64,000 nucleotides of DNA from Gordonia polyisoprenivorans (GCF_017654315.1 NZ_CP072203.1:4464001-4528000), one strand, 5' to 3'. Shown: positions 42,314 to 52,210, counted from the stretch's first letter. Made by a program: numbers and translations. Notes: a model not told the origin generated them from the letters alone.

Positions 42314-42740
42314 TGTTTTTCCTGTCTGTCGCGCCGGGTGTGTCATCGCCGGCGGGGGTGCCGCGTCGGGAACCCGAATTCTGTTGTTCCGGAGCTTGTT
42401 CCGCCCGCTGTCCCGGGAAGCTGATGTCCTCGACGGTCACATCGACCGGTACCCCGGCGACCTCCGTGGCAACAGCCACCGCGTTCGCGGCGACGGTACG
42501 CAGGTCGTGGGAGATGTCGACGATCACGTGCACTCCGCCGCGGTCGTCGTCGAGTTGCACACCGCTGACCCGGCCGCCGGGAAGATAGGTGGCGATCTCG
42601 CCGAACACGCCGCCGTGCAGACCGGTGACCCCGTCGACCGCGGTCACCGCGTCCGCGACCCGCTGCGCAAGGTCGGCGCCCGGCTCCCCGGAACGTGTGG
42701 GGAGCCGGTCACTTCCGGATTCGGCCTGCACAGCGATCAC
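42306..42740 (-). CDS. Asp23-like protein (copy 2, short)
   Basis: 144 aa. ADAVTAVDGVTGLHGGVFGEIATYLPGGRVSGVQ is the core signature of the Asp23-related 'asp23/Gls24 family envelope stress response' small members. HVIVDISHDLRTVAANAVAVATEVAGVPVDVTVEDI completes the domain, and the tail is Gln/Gly-rich. It starts within the stop of the upstream Asp23 gene (ATGA). Shorter than copies 1 and 3, it lacks the N-terminal extension. Confidence 0.85.
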   Translation of the reverse strand: MIAVQAESGSDRLPTRSGEPGADLAQRVADAVTAVDGVTGLHGGVFGEIATYLPGGRVSGVQLDDDRGGVHVIVDISHDLRTVAANAVAVATEVAGVPVDVTVEDISFPGQRAEQAPEQQNSGSRRGTPAGDDTPGATDRKNNG

Positions 42741-43237
42741 TGGACCCGAGGCGGGGTGTCGGTCTGGTCGTCGTCGTCATCGCCGAAGTTGATGTCGTGC
42801 ACGGTGACGTTGACCTCGGTGACCTCGAGCCCGGTCATGGATTCGATCGCGTTGATCACGTTGCGCCGGATCGCCGCGGCCAGTTGATGAATGGCGACGC
42901 CGAAGTCGGCAACGATCGATACGTCGACGGCCGCTTGCTTCTCGCCGACCTCGACGTTGATGCCCTGGGTGGTGCTCACCGAGGTTCCCGGGAGGACCTC
43001 ACGCATCTTTCCGACGACACGCTCGGCGGCACCACCGACGTCGTGGACGCCGTCGATCTCGCGGGTCGCGATGCCGGCGATCTTCGCGACGACAGCATCG
43101 GCGATCACGGTCCTGCCACGGTCACCGGGCGCGCCGCTCTCGCGGGCCAGTGCCAGGCCCTTTCCGGTGGGCTCGCTGGTGTCCGTCGCTGGGGCGGCGG
43201 TGGTCTTGGTCTTTTCGGTCACAGTTGAATCGGTCAC
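42737..43237 (-). CDS. Asp23/Gls24-family envelope stress protein (copy 3)
   Basis: 166 aa, first gene of the cluster. VIADAVVAKIAGIATREIDGVHDVG, VEVGEKQAAVDVSIVADFGVAIHQLAAAIRRNVINAIESMTGLEVTEVNVTVHDI, given in parts, is a full Asp23 domain. The acidic tail has five consecutive Asp. It is divergent from an ECF sigma factor gene 143 nt away, which probably drives it. Family members bind the membrane anchor AmaP. Confidence 0.92.
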   Translation of the reverse strand: MTDSTVTEKTKTTAAPATDTSEPTGKGLALARESGAPGDRGRTVIADAVVAKIAGIATREIDGVHDVGGAAERVVGKMREVLPGTSVSTTQGINVEVGEKQAAVDVSIVADFGVAIHQLAAAIRRNVINAIESMTGLEVTEVNVTVHDINFGDDDDDQTDTPPRVQ

Positions 43238-43380
43238 GAGAACTCCTCTGTACTCACTCGACTACTCGACGGTGGACACTGCTCGCGGCATCCGCCGCAC
43301 AGGGCGCGGCGAGAAGACCTCGGTGCGTCTCATCGTCGTCCCGGATTGCGGTGCGCGATGCCGGTATAAGGTGAGTCGTA

Positions 43381-44070
43381 GTGGAACCGAAATGTGCACG
43401 CATGAATTCGAGTGAGTCCGGTCACAGCTCCCAGGCTTCGGGTCTGGCGTTGGGCAATCTGTCCGACGACGAGTTGGCCGCGGCCGCTGCCGTCGGCGAC
43501 ACCGAGGCGTTCTCGGAGCTGGTCGCCCGGCTGACCCCGCCCTTGCTGCGGTATCTGCGCCGGATGGTGCCCGATTCCCAGACCGCGGAGGACCTGGCCC
43601 AGGACACCTTGCTCGATGCCTGGCGGGGGCTGCCGGACTTCGCTTTTCGCAGCAGTGTGAAGACGTGGGTGTTCGCGATCGCGCACCGCAAGACCATCGA
43701 TTACCGACGCCGTCGTCGCGACATCCCGACCGATGACGTCCAATTCGCCGACCTGGCCGCCGCCGAACCGCTACCGTCGGATGAGGCGATGCGGCAGACC
43801 CTGGTCGAGGCGCTGGGTAACGAATTGCTCACCCTGCCGCAGAATTCCCGGGCGGTGTGGTGGCTCCGCGAGGTCGAGGGATTGTCGCTGGCCGAGATCT
43901 CGCGAGTTCTGCAGATCAGCACCGGATCGGTCCGCGGACATCTTCAGCGCAGTCGCCGCTACCTCGCCACCCGGCTGGAACCCTGGCGGCCGGGTGGCCG
44001 ATCGTCTGGCCCGCCCGACGACCCCGAAACCGACACCGACCCGACACCGCAGGAAGGAGCCCAGGAGTGA
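43381..44070 (+). CDS. ECF-family RNA polymerase sigma factor
   Basis: 229 aa. Region 2: LVARLTPPLLRYLRRMVPDSQTAEDLAQDTLLDAWRGL with TWVFAIAHRKTIDYRRRRR (the -10 recognition helix). Region 4: LLTLPQNSRAVWWLREVEGLSLAEISRVLQISTGSVRGHLQRSRRYL. The tail is Pro/Asp-rich. GTG at 43381 has AAGGTGAG upstream; ATG at 43402 is the alternative. No classical zinc anti-sigma factor follows. The next gene, overlapping by GTGA, is the only candidate modulator. It probably controls the Asp23 cluster. Confidence 0.93.
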   Translation: MEPKCARMNSSESGHSSQASGLALGNLSDDELAAAAAVGDTEAFSELVARLTPPLLRYLRRMVPDSQTAEDLAQDTLLDAWRGLPDFAFRSSVKTWVFAIAHRKTIDYRRRRRDIPTDDVQFADLAAAEPLPSDEAMRQTLVEALGNELLTLPQNSRAVWWLREVEGLSLAEISRVLQISTGSVRGHLQRSRRYLATRLEPWRPGGRSSGPPDDPETDTDPTPQEGAQE

Positions 44071-44534
44071 CCAGCCAACTCGACGACGAACAGACCGACG
44101 CCTGGCTCGTTGCTGCCGGACGTGAACTCGACGGTGCCACCGACCGTCTCAGCGAGGACGCCAATCGCCTCGTCACCGCGATCACCGCGAACCTCGGGCG
44201 GGTGCGCCGACCGGGCCGACCCCTCGACACAGACACTCCCGGGGTTCAGGTCTCCGACCGGGTCCTCAAGCAGGTCCTCGCGGTACGACTCCGCCGCACC
44301 GTGGGTCGCCTGGTGGTGCATCTGCTCGTCGACGGCGAGGACGGACGCGTCGACCGCATCCGGATCGGCCTGATCGCCCGCTACCACGACGTGTTGCCGT
44401 CGGATTCGGAGCAGGTGCGCGACATCATGACCAACGTGCTGACCGAGTTACTCGGGCCCGAACACGCCGCTGTGGCCGCCTGCCACCTCGATGTCCGCTG
44501 GCAGGATCTGGAAACGCACGAGTGGTCGGCGTGA
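44067..44534 (+). CDS. Asp23-locus protein coupled to the ECF sigma factor
   Basis: 155 aa, soluble, no signal peptide. VSDRVLKQVLAVRLRRTVGRLVVHLLVDGEDGRVDRIRIGLIARYHDVLPSDSEQVRDIM resembles an Asp23-like alpha/beta arrangement, but no firm family match can be made. The GTG overlaps the sigma-factor stop (GTGA), so its amount is linked to the sigma factor. An anti-sigma or partner role is possible. It contains no ZAS His/Cys motif. It ends within a strong terminator hairpin. Confidence 0.8.
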   Translation: MTSQLDDEQTDAWLVAAGRELDGATDRLSEDANRLVTAITANLGRVRRPGRPLDTDTPGVQVSDRVLKQVLAVRLRRTVGRLVVHLLVDGEDGRVDRIRIGLIARYHDVLPSDSEQVRDIMTNVLTELLGPEHAAVAACHLDVRWQDLETHEWSA

Positions 44535-44550
44535 ACCGCCGACCACTCGT
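44518..44550. terminator. Bidirectional terminator spanning a stop codon
   Basis: ACGAGTGGTCGGCG (44518-44531), loop TGAAC containing the stop codon, CGCCGACCACTCGT (44537-44550): a perfect 14-bp stem. It lies between convergent genes and could terminate both. The last five codons of the upstream gene are inside the stem. Confidence 0.88.
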
Positions 44551-44591
44551 CGTCACTTTCACCCGCGCCCGGGCCGGGCGGTGGGCTGCCC

Positions 44592-45872
44592 TTACTCGCC
44601 CTGTGTTGCCTCGACTTTCACCGACCCGCGGTCACCTGCGCTCCACGCATAGGGGAGATCCGCACCGTTGAGGACGTGATCGCCGATGGCGCGCAGCTTG
44701 AAGATGAGCGGGTTGTGCACCGAGATCACCCGCGCGTTGCGCCAGTGCCGGTCCAGGCGCAGCCGCTCGGAGGTGATCGACGCGCCGCCGACCTCGAACA
44801 GGGCTGAGGTGGCGTCGAGCACCGTCGTGATGACCGCGTGCTGGGCGCGGGCGACGTCGAATTCGACCTCGTCGAGCAGCGTTTCGTCGGTGGCACCCCC
44901 GTCGAGGAGCAGATCGAGCTTGCCCGCGATGTCGAGGACCAGGGTGCGCGCGGTGTATGCGGCAGCGGCCAGGCGTCCGATGACCTGCTGCACCAACGGA
45001 TCCTCGCGGGGCAGATCCGCCGCGGCGTGGGTGAAGGTGCGGGTGCGGGCCCGCACCCATTCGGAGGTGTCGTCCAGCGCGCGTTGCGCGATACCCGCGA
45101 GCACCGCCAGCTGCACCAGCTGCAGATACGAGGTCGCATACGTCCGGCCGGGGGCTCCGTATCCGGCGCCGAGCAGCCGATCGGCGGGCACCTCGACACC
45201 GGTGAACTCCGTGGTGCCGCTCGCGGTCAGCCGCTGACCGAAGCCGTCCCAGTCGTCGTGCTGGACGACCCCGTCGGCGTCGGCGTCGACGAGAACCGAG
45301 ACACGTTCTCCCCCATGATCACCGGCGACGAGGATGTGGTCGGCGTAGAGACTGCCGGTGCTGTAGTACTTGGTGCCGTCGACGCGGTATCCGCCCTCGA
45401 TGTCGGTCACCGTGGTGCGATAGCGGTCGACGGCGCCCACTCCGGGCTCGGTGATGGCGTTGCCGACCAGGGTGCCGTCGGCCACGGCCTGCAGCCACCG
45501 CTGTCGGGCGGGCGAGTCGTCGGCGAGCAGTTGATCCTCGACGAAGGACCAGTGCACCCGAAGCGCCTGGGGCAGATTGGATTCCGCCGCCGCGAGGTCG
45601 ATCAGCAGCCGGAACAGGGTCTGCACCGATGCTCCGTAACCGCCGAATTCGACGGGGACACGCAGCGCACCGAAACGGACCTGTTTGAGCCATGAGATCT
45701 CGTCGTGGGCGAGGCGGCGGTCCTCCTCTCGCGCGACGGCTCCCTCGGCGATCCGGGCGAACACCGGCCCGAAGACGGCATCGAGGTCGGCGTCGGTGTA
45801 TTCGCCACTCGCGGGGGTGGTGCTTGCGGCGCTCGAGGTGCTTGCGGCGCTCGATGTGGTGGTCGCGGTCAC
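44592..45872 (-). CDS. DszC/SfnB-like flavin-dependent monooxygenase (acyl-CoA dehydrogenase fold)
   Basis: 426 aa. A Thr/Ser/Ala low-complexity start (1-22) precedes an acyl-CoA dehydrogenase fold: LRVPVEFGGYGASVQTLFRLL, the flavin strand AITEPGVGAVDRYRTTVT, YRVDGTKYYSTGSLYADHILV, and C-terminal helices with RLDRHWRNARVISVHNPLIFKLRAIGDH. This matches two-component FMNH2 monooxygenases acting on sulfur compounds (DszC, SfnB, thioester oxygenases). No reductase or sulfonate genes adjoin it. The substrate is unknown. Confidence 0.88.
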   Translation of the reverse strand: MTATTTSSAASTSSAASTTPASGEYTDADLDAVFGPVFARIAEGAVAREEDRRLAHDEISWLKQVRFGALRVPVEFGGYGASVQTLFRLLIDLAAAESNLPQALRVHWSFVEDQLLADDSPARQRWLQAVADGTLVGNAITEPGVGAVDRYRTTVTDIEGGYRVDGTKYYSTGSLYADHILVAGDHGGERVSVLVDADADGVVQHDDWDGFGQRLTASGTTEFTGVEVPADRLLGAGYGAPGRTYATSYLQLVQLAVLAGIAQRALDDTSEWVRARTRTFTHAAADLPREDPLVQQVIGRLAAAAYTARTLVLDIAGKLDLLLDGGATDETLLDEVEFDVARAQHAVITTVLDATSALFEVGGASITSERLRLDRHWRNARVISVHNPLIFKLRAIGDHVLNGADLPYAWSAGDRGSVKVEATQGE

Positions 45873-46220
45873 GGTGGTCCTTCCATGACTCCGGCCGCCG
45901 CGGTGTACGTGCGCGGGGGCAGGGGTCGTCTGGGGTCAGCGGTCTGTCATGTCGTCTGTCCTGTCGGAGCCGCTGGCGGCATCGCGACACGAGGCCCCGA
46001 CAGTCTCCTCCGCCGCTGCGCTGCCGCCCACACTTCTACGCAGCGCGCGCAGAAGGCGTGCGGATCGGCGTGACTCATCCCTCCCGGGTGATTTGTCCGC
46101 GCTCGCGGTGGCGGAAGCGCCCACAACGGGCATCACCGGACCTAGTCTTTGCGGAGAGCACGTCAGCACTGGGCGCTCGGTGGTCTCCGAGCGCCCCGCC
46201 GGAGAAGGGGCACCCCCGAT
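45873..46220. other. Intergenic region with a strong hairpin before the AI-2E gene
   Basis: 348 nt with no gene I can support. It carries the promoter region of the minus-strand monooxygenase and, at the right end, a 10-bp perfect hairpin GGGCGCTCGG (46171-46180), loop TGGTCT, CCGAGCGCCC (46187-46196). The hairpin stops 4 nt before the GGAGAAGGGG ribosome site of the following gene. It may affect translation or be a terminator for readthrough from the left. Confidence 0.6.
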
Positions 46221-47414
46221 ATGGCCAAAGGCCACGCACCCATGTCGCCGCGCGCGAACCCACCGGCGTGGTCGATGCCGCGCGGTGCCATCGTGCTGGT
46301 CTCGATCGCCGGCATCGTGGTGGCCGTCGCGGGTATCCGATCGGTCTCCTCGCTGGTGGCACCGATCTTCTTGGCGTTGATGCTGACGGTGGCGGTGGCC
46401 CCGGCAGCGGGGTGGATGCGACGCAAGGGTTGACCGGCCTGGCTGGCCTTCGTCACGGTCCTGGTGCTGGTGCACGGAATCCTGGTGGGCCTGTTCGCCT
46501 CGCTGGCCTACTCGGTGGCGCGCCTGGCGACGATCCTGCCGAACTACAGCGACAAGTTCAACGATCTCGTCGCCTCGTTCCAGCGGTTCCTGACCTCGCA
46601 CGGGGTCAGTGAACAAAAGGTGCACGACATGCTGCACAACATCGACTCCAGCAAGATCATCGGCGCGGCCACCGACCTCCTGCAGTCGACCGCCGGGGTC
46701 GCCTCGTCGTTGGTCCTGATCCTGGCGCTGCTGTTGTTCATGGCCGCCGACTCGGTCGGTTTCGGCGATCGGATGGAGTATCTGCGCGCCGAGCGCCCCG
46801 ACATCGCGTCGGCCTTCTCCGCCTTTGCCCAGGCCACTCGCAGTTATCTGTGGGTCTCCACGCTGTTCGGTCTGATCGTGGCGGTGTTCGACAGCGTGGC
46901 GCTCGCGATCATCGGCATACCGCTGCCCATCCTGTGGGGCCTGTTGTCGTTCATCACCAACTACATCCCGAACATCGGATTCGTCATCGGCGTCATCCCT
47001 CCCGCGCTGCTCGGGCTCCTCGACGGCGGTGTGCCGACGATGCTGGTGGTCATCGTGGTCTACAGCGTGATCAACGTCGTCATCCAGTCGGTGATCCAAC
47101 CGAAGTTCGTCGGCGACGCCGTCGGACTCTCGACGACCCTGACGTTCGTGTCGTTGCTGTTCTGGGCGTGGGTCCTCGGTCCGCTCGGGGCGATCCTGGC
47201 AGTGCCGTTGACCATCATGTGCAAGGTGCTGCTGCTCGACATCGATCCGTCCACCCGATGGGTCGACGTCCTGCTCAATTCCTCTGTCCCGCAACGAACG
47301 ACGCCGCCGTCCGACGAACACGTCGAGAGCGACGACAATGCCGACGATCCCGATCCGGCAACACCGCCGCAGGACGACCCGGGCCCGGCCGGCTCAGCTG
47401 CCGACAAGTACTAG
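46221..47414 (+). pseudogene. AI-2E family transporter interrupted by an in-frame TGA
   Basis: The frame from ATG 46221 encodes a polytopic AI-2E/PerM family protein. An N-terminal pair of helices (VLVSIAGIVVAVAGIRSV, APIFLALMLTVAV) is followed, after GWMRRKG, by TGA at 46431-46433 (codon 71). The same frame then continues open for 327 codons with PAWLAFVTVLVLVHG and the conserved LLSFITNYIPNIGFVIGVIPPALLGLL and GDAVGLSTTLTFVSLLFWAWVLGPLGAILAVPLT. Homologues have Trp or a similar residue there, so a TGG-to-TGA change is likely. It could be a recent pseudogene, a sequencing error, readthrough, or internal restart. Confidence 0.85.
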
Positions 47415-47431
47415 GAAGGCCCGCACACACC

Positions 47432-48253
47432 TCACCGGTCGGTCCACACCGGAGCGCGTTTGGCCAGGAACGCCGACACCCCCTCCTGCGCATCGCAGGT
47501 CATCGCGTTGGTCGCCATCGTCTCGGCCATGAGCTCGTATGCGTGCGTTTCGGTTTCGTCGATCTGCTGATAGAAGGCACGTTTGCCGATGGCCAGGGCG
47601 GAGGCGCTCGACCCGGCGATGCGCAGCGCGAGTTCACGCACCGTCGTCGCGAGTTCGTCGGGTGACACGACGTCGTTGACCAGTCCCCAGTCGGCGGCGG
47701 TGTCGGCGTCGATGGCGTCACCGGTGAGCAGCATCTTCATCGCCCGCTTGCGCCCGATCGCGCGCGTGAGCGCCACCATCGGCGTCGAGCAGAACAATCC
47801 GATGCGCACGCCCGGGGTCGAGAACGTCGCGGTCGTGGCGGCCACGGCGAGATCGCAGGTCGCGACGAGCTGACAGCCGGCGGCGAAGGCCGCCCCGGCA
47901 ACCTCGGCGATGACCGGTCGATCGAGTTCGTGGACCGCGGCCATCATCTCCACACACGTGTCGAAGACCGCGCGCTCGTCGTCGAGGGTGCGGGCGACGA
48001 GTTCGGACAGGTCATGTCCGGCGGAAAACGCCGGCCCGTGCGCACGGATCACGACCACCCGGACGGCGTCGTCGGACCCCAACGCCCGCAGGGCCGCGGT
48101 GACGGCCCGCATCGTCTCCGTCGACAGCGGATTGCGCCGCCGCGGGCGGGTCAACGTCACGATCCCCAGTGGCGCCTCGACGACCACCTCGACCGGATCC
48201 GAATCCGATGAGGCGGCGCCGACCCCTGCTGCCGGCTGTGCTGTGTGCGTCAC
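47432..48253 (-). CDS. Enoyl-CoA hydratase/isomerase family protein
   Basis: 273 aa crotonase-fold enzyme. The oxyanion-hole elements HGPAFSAGHDLSELV and AEVAGAAFAAGCQLVATCDLAVA are clear, followed by FSTPGVRIGLFCSTPMVALTRAIGRKRAMKMLLTGDAIDADTAADWGLVNDVV, given in parts. The position of one catalytic Glu of hydratases in GAAFAAGC is Ala-rich, so the exact chemistry (hydratase, isomerase or thioesterase) is open. GTG at 48253 has GAGGAGAAG upstream. Beta-oxidation or a related acyl-CoA pathway. Confidence 0.9.
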   Translation of the reverse strand: MTHTAQPAAGVGAASSDSDPVEVVVEAPLGIVTLTRPRRRNPLSTETMRAVTAALRALGSDDAVRVVVIRAHGPAFSAGHDLSELVARTLDDERAVFDTCVEMMAAVHELDRPVIAEVAGAAFAAGCQLVATCDLAVAATTATFSTPGVRIGLFCSTPMVALTRAIGRKRAMKMLLTGDAIDADTAADWGLVNDVVSPDELATTVRELALRIAGSSASALAIGKRAFYQQIDETETHAYELMAETMATNAMTCDAQEGVSAFLAKRAPVWTDR

Positions 48254-48380
48254 TGTCTTCTCCTCGCTCCCACCCCGCGTAGGGCTGTACCCGGGTCCAG
48301 TGTGCCGATCACCTCGACCCGGCATCGGCATTTCCCGACGAACCCGCCACGGCCCGTCCGTCTGGGCAGGTGGCAGCCGG

Positions 48381-49982
48381 TCAGTCGACGCAGGGAATGG
48401 TGCCCGTGTTGACCACGGCCGGACCGCTGTCGGGCGCCGGTCCGGAGTCGTCGGCACTGGCGTCCTGAGCCCCGTCGGAGGAGTCATCGGTGGTCGGGGT
48501 CGCCTCCGACCCGGAGTCCGACGCCGAACCACCGGACTGCGAACCGCCGGACTGGGAGGTACCGGAGGAGGACGGCGCCGGTGCGGTGACCGGTACCCCG
48601 AAGGCACGCTGGACCTCGGCGCGGATCGCGACGGGATCGATGATGTTGACGTCCTGATCGTCGACGGTCGCATACCGCACGACGGGCAGGGTCTGGAAGC
48701 TGATCTTCTGATCGGGCACGCCGATCATGTCCTGCGCCCAGGACACCACGTCCCAGCCCTGGGAGAAGACGACGTCGTCGTCGACGACGCTCATCAGGCG
48801 GTTCAGCTTGCCGACGTCGGTGAGCGTCCCTGCGCTCTGCACCTGATGTAGGGCGGAGAGCAGGAAGGCCTGCTGGCGGTGGGTGCGGTCGAGGTCGCCA
48901 CGGGTCAGCCCATGACGCTGGCGCACGAAGGCCAGCGCCTGCGACGCCGACAGCCGATGCATGCCCGCACTGAAGTTGGCGCCCGAATAGTCGTCGGACA
49001 CCGCATGATTGAGGCACACCTCGACACCGCCGAGCGCCTTGGCGACGTCGTAGAAACCGATCAGGCTGACCTCGGCGAACCGGTCGATGGGCACCCCGGT
49101 CAAGGTGCGCACCGCCTTGATCGTCGCGGTACGGCCGGCGTCACGGCCCTTGGCCTCGAGGGTGGCCGGATCGCTGATGCCCTCGTTGGCCAGCTGGTCC
49201 TCGGTGGCCGCCTTGGTGCGGCCGTACACCTCTTTGATCTTGGCCTGCGACACGTCGAGATCGGGCGTCTCGACGAGGTCGTCGCGCGGGATGGAGTAGG
49301 CGACGATGTTCTTCCGGTCGGCCGGGATGTGCATCAGGATCAGCGTATTGGTGTTGTAGCCACCCGAGTCGCCGTCACCGGCGTGGAGCTGTCGCATCAC
49401 ATCGTCGGGAAGGTCGTTGCCGTTCTTGTCTTTTCGGGTGTCGAGCCCGATCAGCAGGATGTTCTGGGCGCCATCGGTCGACCGCGGCGCACCCTGCAGC
49501 GCGTTCGAGTACCCGAGCCCACCACGAAAAGTGCTGGCCCCCATCCACATCGCCCCGCAGACGACGAACGCCACGACCGAGCACACCACGACCGCCGCGC
49601 GCGCCAGTCCGATCGCGGTCCGCCGGCGCGCGGGAGGCGCGGGACGCGCGGGACGCGCGGAATCGCGGCCGGACGGGCGGACCCGTGAGCCACCACGACG
49701 AGCCGGAATGGGCCGGGTCGGATCCTCGGAGACCGATCGGCGGCTCGGCCGCGGCCCGGTGGGTCCGGAGCCGGCGAGATCGGGGGGATCGGATACGTCC
49801 GGTTCCGCGGGGAAGCCCCCGACCGGCGTCCAGACGGAGGTGTCCTCGTCGGCTCCGCGCTGCGCCGCCCGGCGATACACCTCGCCCGCAGTCGGCCGAT
49901 CGGGCCGTGCGGCGCGGTGACGTCCGGAGGACGCACGCGACCGACGTCGATCGAACTCGCTGGCCATCCGTTCTCCACTCAT
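48381..49982 (-). CDS. LytR-CpsA-Psr (LCP) family glycopolymer ligase
   Basis: 533 aa. A basic, Pro/Arg-rich cytoplasmic N-terminus (about 120 residues) and one transmembrane helix (about 125-148) are followed by an extracytoplasmic LCP domain: ILLIGLDTRKDKNGNDLPDDVMR, NTNTLILMHIPADRKNIVAYSIPRDDLVE, FYDVAKALGGVEVCL and ALAFVRQRHGLTRGDLDRTHRQQAFL. The conserved Arg/Asp residues are present. A Ser/Gly/Asp tail ends with a single Cys. LCP proteins transfer arabinogalactan or other polymers to peptidoglycan in mycobacteria. ATG 49982 was chosen; 49967 is possible. Confidence 0.93.
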   Translation of the reverse strand: MSGERMASEFDRRRSRASSGRHRAARPDRPTAGEVYRRAAQRGADEDTSVWTPVGGFPAEPDVSDPPDLAGSGPTGPRPSRRSVSEDPTRPIPARRGGSRVRPSGRDSARPARPAPPARRRTAIGLARAAVVVCSVVAFVVCGAMWMGASTFRGGLGYSNALQGAPRSTDGAQNILLIGLDTRKDKNGNDLPDDVMRQLHAGDGDSGGYNTNTLILMHIPADRKNIVAYSIPRDDLVETPDLDVSQAKIKEVYGRTKAATEDQLANEGISDPATLEAKGRDAGRTATIKAVRTLTGVPIDRFAEVSLIGFYDVAKALGGVEVCLNHAVSDDYSGANFSAGMHRLSASQALAFVRQRHGLTRGDLDRTHRQQAFLLSALHQVQSAGTLTDVGKLNRLMSVVDDDVVFSQGWDVVSWAQDMIGVPDQKISFQTLPVVRYATVDDQDVNIIDPVAIRAEVQRAFGVPVTAPAPSSSGTSQSGGSQSGGSASDSGSEATPTTDDSSDGAQDASADDSGPAPDSGPAVVNTGTIPCVD

Positions 49983-50759
<777 letters not shown>

Positions 50760-50805
50760 TCGACGAAAACGCAGCACGGATCCGGTGTGTCCCGGGTCCG
50801 GCCGA

Positions 50806-50834
50806 GGGGACGATCCACTGCGTGGGTCGTCCCC
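50806..50834 (+). terminator. Terminator hairpin after rpf
   Basis: GGGGACGATCCA pairs with TGGGTCGTCCCC across a CTGCG loop (one mismatch), 46 nt beyond the rpf stop, followed by TTGCTCG. It also faces the convergent antiporter gene. Confidence 0.8.
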
Positions 50835-50889
50835 TTGCTCGTCTGGCGGGCTTGCTCGCCTGACGGACGCCCACGCGTGTCCTTCGGCA

Positions 50890-52107
50890 TCACGACGCCG
50901 CGGATGGCGCCGCTGCGTCCTCACGAGCGATCAATCGAGCTGCCAGCGGGAACACCAGCACCGTCGTGGCGCCCGCAGCGACGAGCGTGGAGGCCAGCGT
51001 CGGTGACATCAGATCACTGCTCGTCGCGACCTGGGTGACGGCAACGATGATCGGCAGGCCGGTGGCCGCGTACAGCGCCAGCGAGATGCGTTCGCGTCCG
51101 GCGCGCAGGCTCGCGTCGTGGGTCACCAGCCGCTCGCCCACCCACACCGGGACGCCGCGGGCCACCCCGATGCCGACGACCAGGATCACCCACAGCATCG
51201 GCGCCGACGCCACCGCCGACGGATCGATGTTCATGCCCGAGGTCACGAAGAAGACCGGGATGAGCAGGCCGAAACCGATGACCTCGAGACTCTCGACCAC
51301 CCGGGTGTCCTCGGGCAGCAGGCGCCGAAGGGCGATGCCGGCGGCGAAGGCACCGAGCACCACGTCGAGATCGAAGACCGCGGCCACCGCCATGAACGCC
51401 GCGAGCAGCACCACGACGACACGGACGGGCAACTGGAAGGTGCCGCCCTCCATCTCGACGAGCGCGGCGCGCAGGGCGGGAATCCGGCCGGCTCGCCGCG
51501 GCAGCGCGAACAGGATCAGGGCCGCAATGCCGAACAGGGCGAGCACGATCGCCGCGCCGCCGATGTTGCGACTGGTCAACAGCAACGACATCGCCAGGAT
51601 CGGACCGAGTTCACCGACCGCCCCGTGTGCCATCACCGCGCGCCCCAACGGTTGCTCGAGCAGCCCGTCGGCCTTGATGATCGGCAGCAACGTCCCCAAT
51701 GCCGTCGAGGTCATCGCGATCGCGATCGCCACGTGTGCGGTGAAATCGCCCGGCGCCACCAACAGCGCCACCGCGATCGTCGAGATGAGCAGACTCAGCG
51801 ACCAGATCCCGCCCGCGACCGCGCCGGGCTTGCCGCGCAAGATCGTCGGATCGAGTTCGAATCCGGCGAGCAGGAAGAGCATGCCGAGGCCGAGCTGGCT
51901 GACCGCGGCCACCGAGTCCGGATCACCCACGGCGAGGACGTGCGGCCCGAACACCATGCCGAGAATCAACAGCACCACGACCTCGGGGACGTAGCGGCGG
52001 GTGAGGCGGGCGACCAGCGGCGCGGCCACCGCCGCCACCGCGATCCAGAACAGGGTCACCGCGGTGGTGCGGTCGGGATCCGAGGCCGCCTCGGCAAGCA
52101 CGCTCAC
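50890..52107 (-). CDS. CPA2-family cation:proton antiporter
   Basis: 405 aa, about twelve transmembrane helices, of the Na+/H+ exchanger (CPA2, KefB/NapA-like) family. PEVVVLLILGMVFGPHVL is the first broken-helix region. LGMLFLLAGFELDPTIL and AIAIAMTSTALGTLLPIIK carry the conserved TSTALG. GELGPILAMSLLL, DVVLGAFAAGIALRRLLP and LIPVFFVTSGMNID follow. It lacks a C-terminal KTN/TrkA domain. Likely a role in pH or salt homeostasis. A monocistronic gene. Confidence 0.93.
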   Translation of the reverse strand: MSVLAEAASDPDRTTAVTLFWIAVAAVAAPLVARLTRRYVPEVVVLLILGMVFGPHVLAVGDPDSVAAVSQLGLGMLFLLAGFELDPTILRGKPGAVAGGIWSLSLLISTIAVALLVAPGDFTAHVAIAIAMTSTALGTLLPIIKADGLLEQPLGRAVMAHGAVGELGPILAMSLLLTSRNIGGAAIVLALFGIAALILFALPRRAGRIPALRAALVEMEGGTFQLPVRVVVVLLAAFMAVAAVFDLDVVLGAFAAGIALRRLLPEDTRVVESLEVIGFGLLIPVFFVTSGMNIDPSAVASAPMLWVILVVGIGVARGVPVWVGERLVTHDASLRAGRERISLALYAATGLPIIVAVTQVATSSDLMSPTLASTLVAAGATTVLVFPLAARLIAREDAAAPSAAS

Positions 52108-52210
52108 CCGCGTTATCCTGCCGCATCGCCCTCGACGTGCCTATCATGACGCGACCACCGGCCCGCCATGTCGTCCGTGAGCGCCGGCCCCGATCGCGAG
52201 GAGCGCACCG

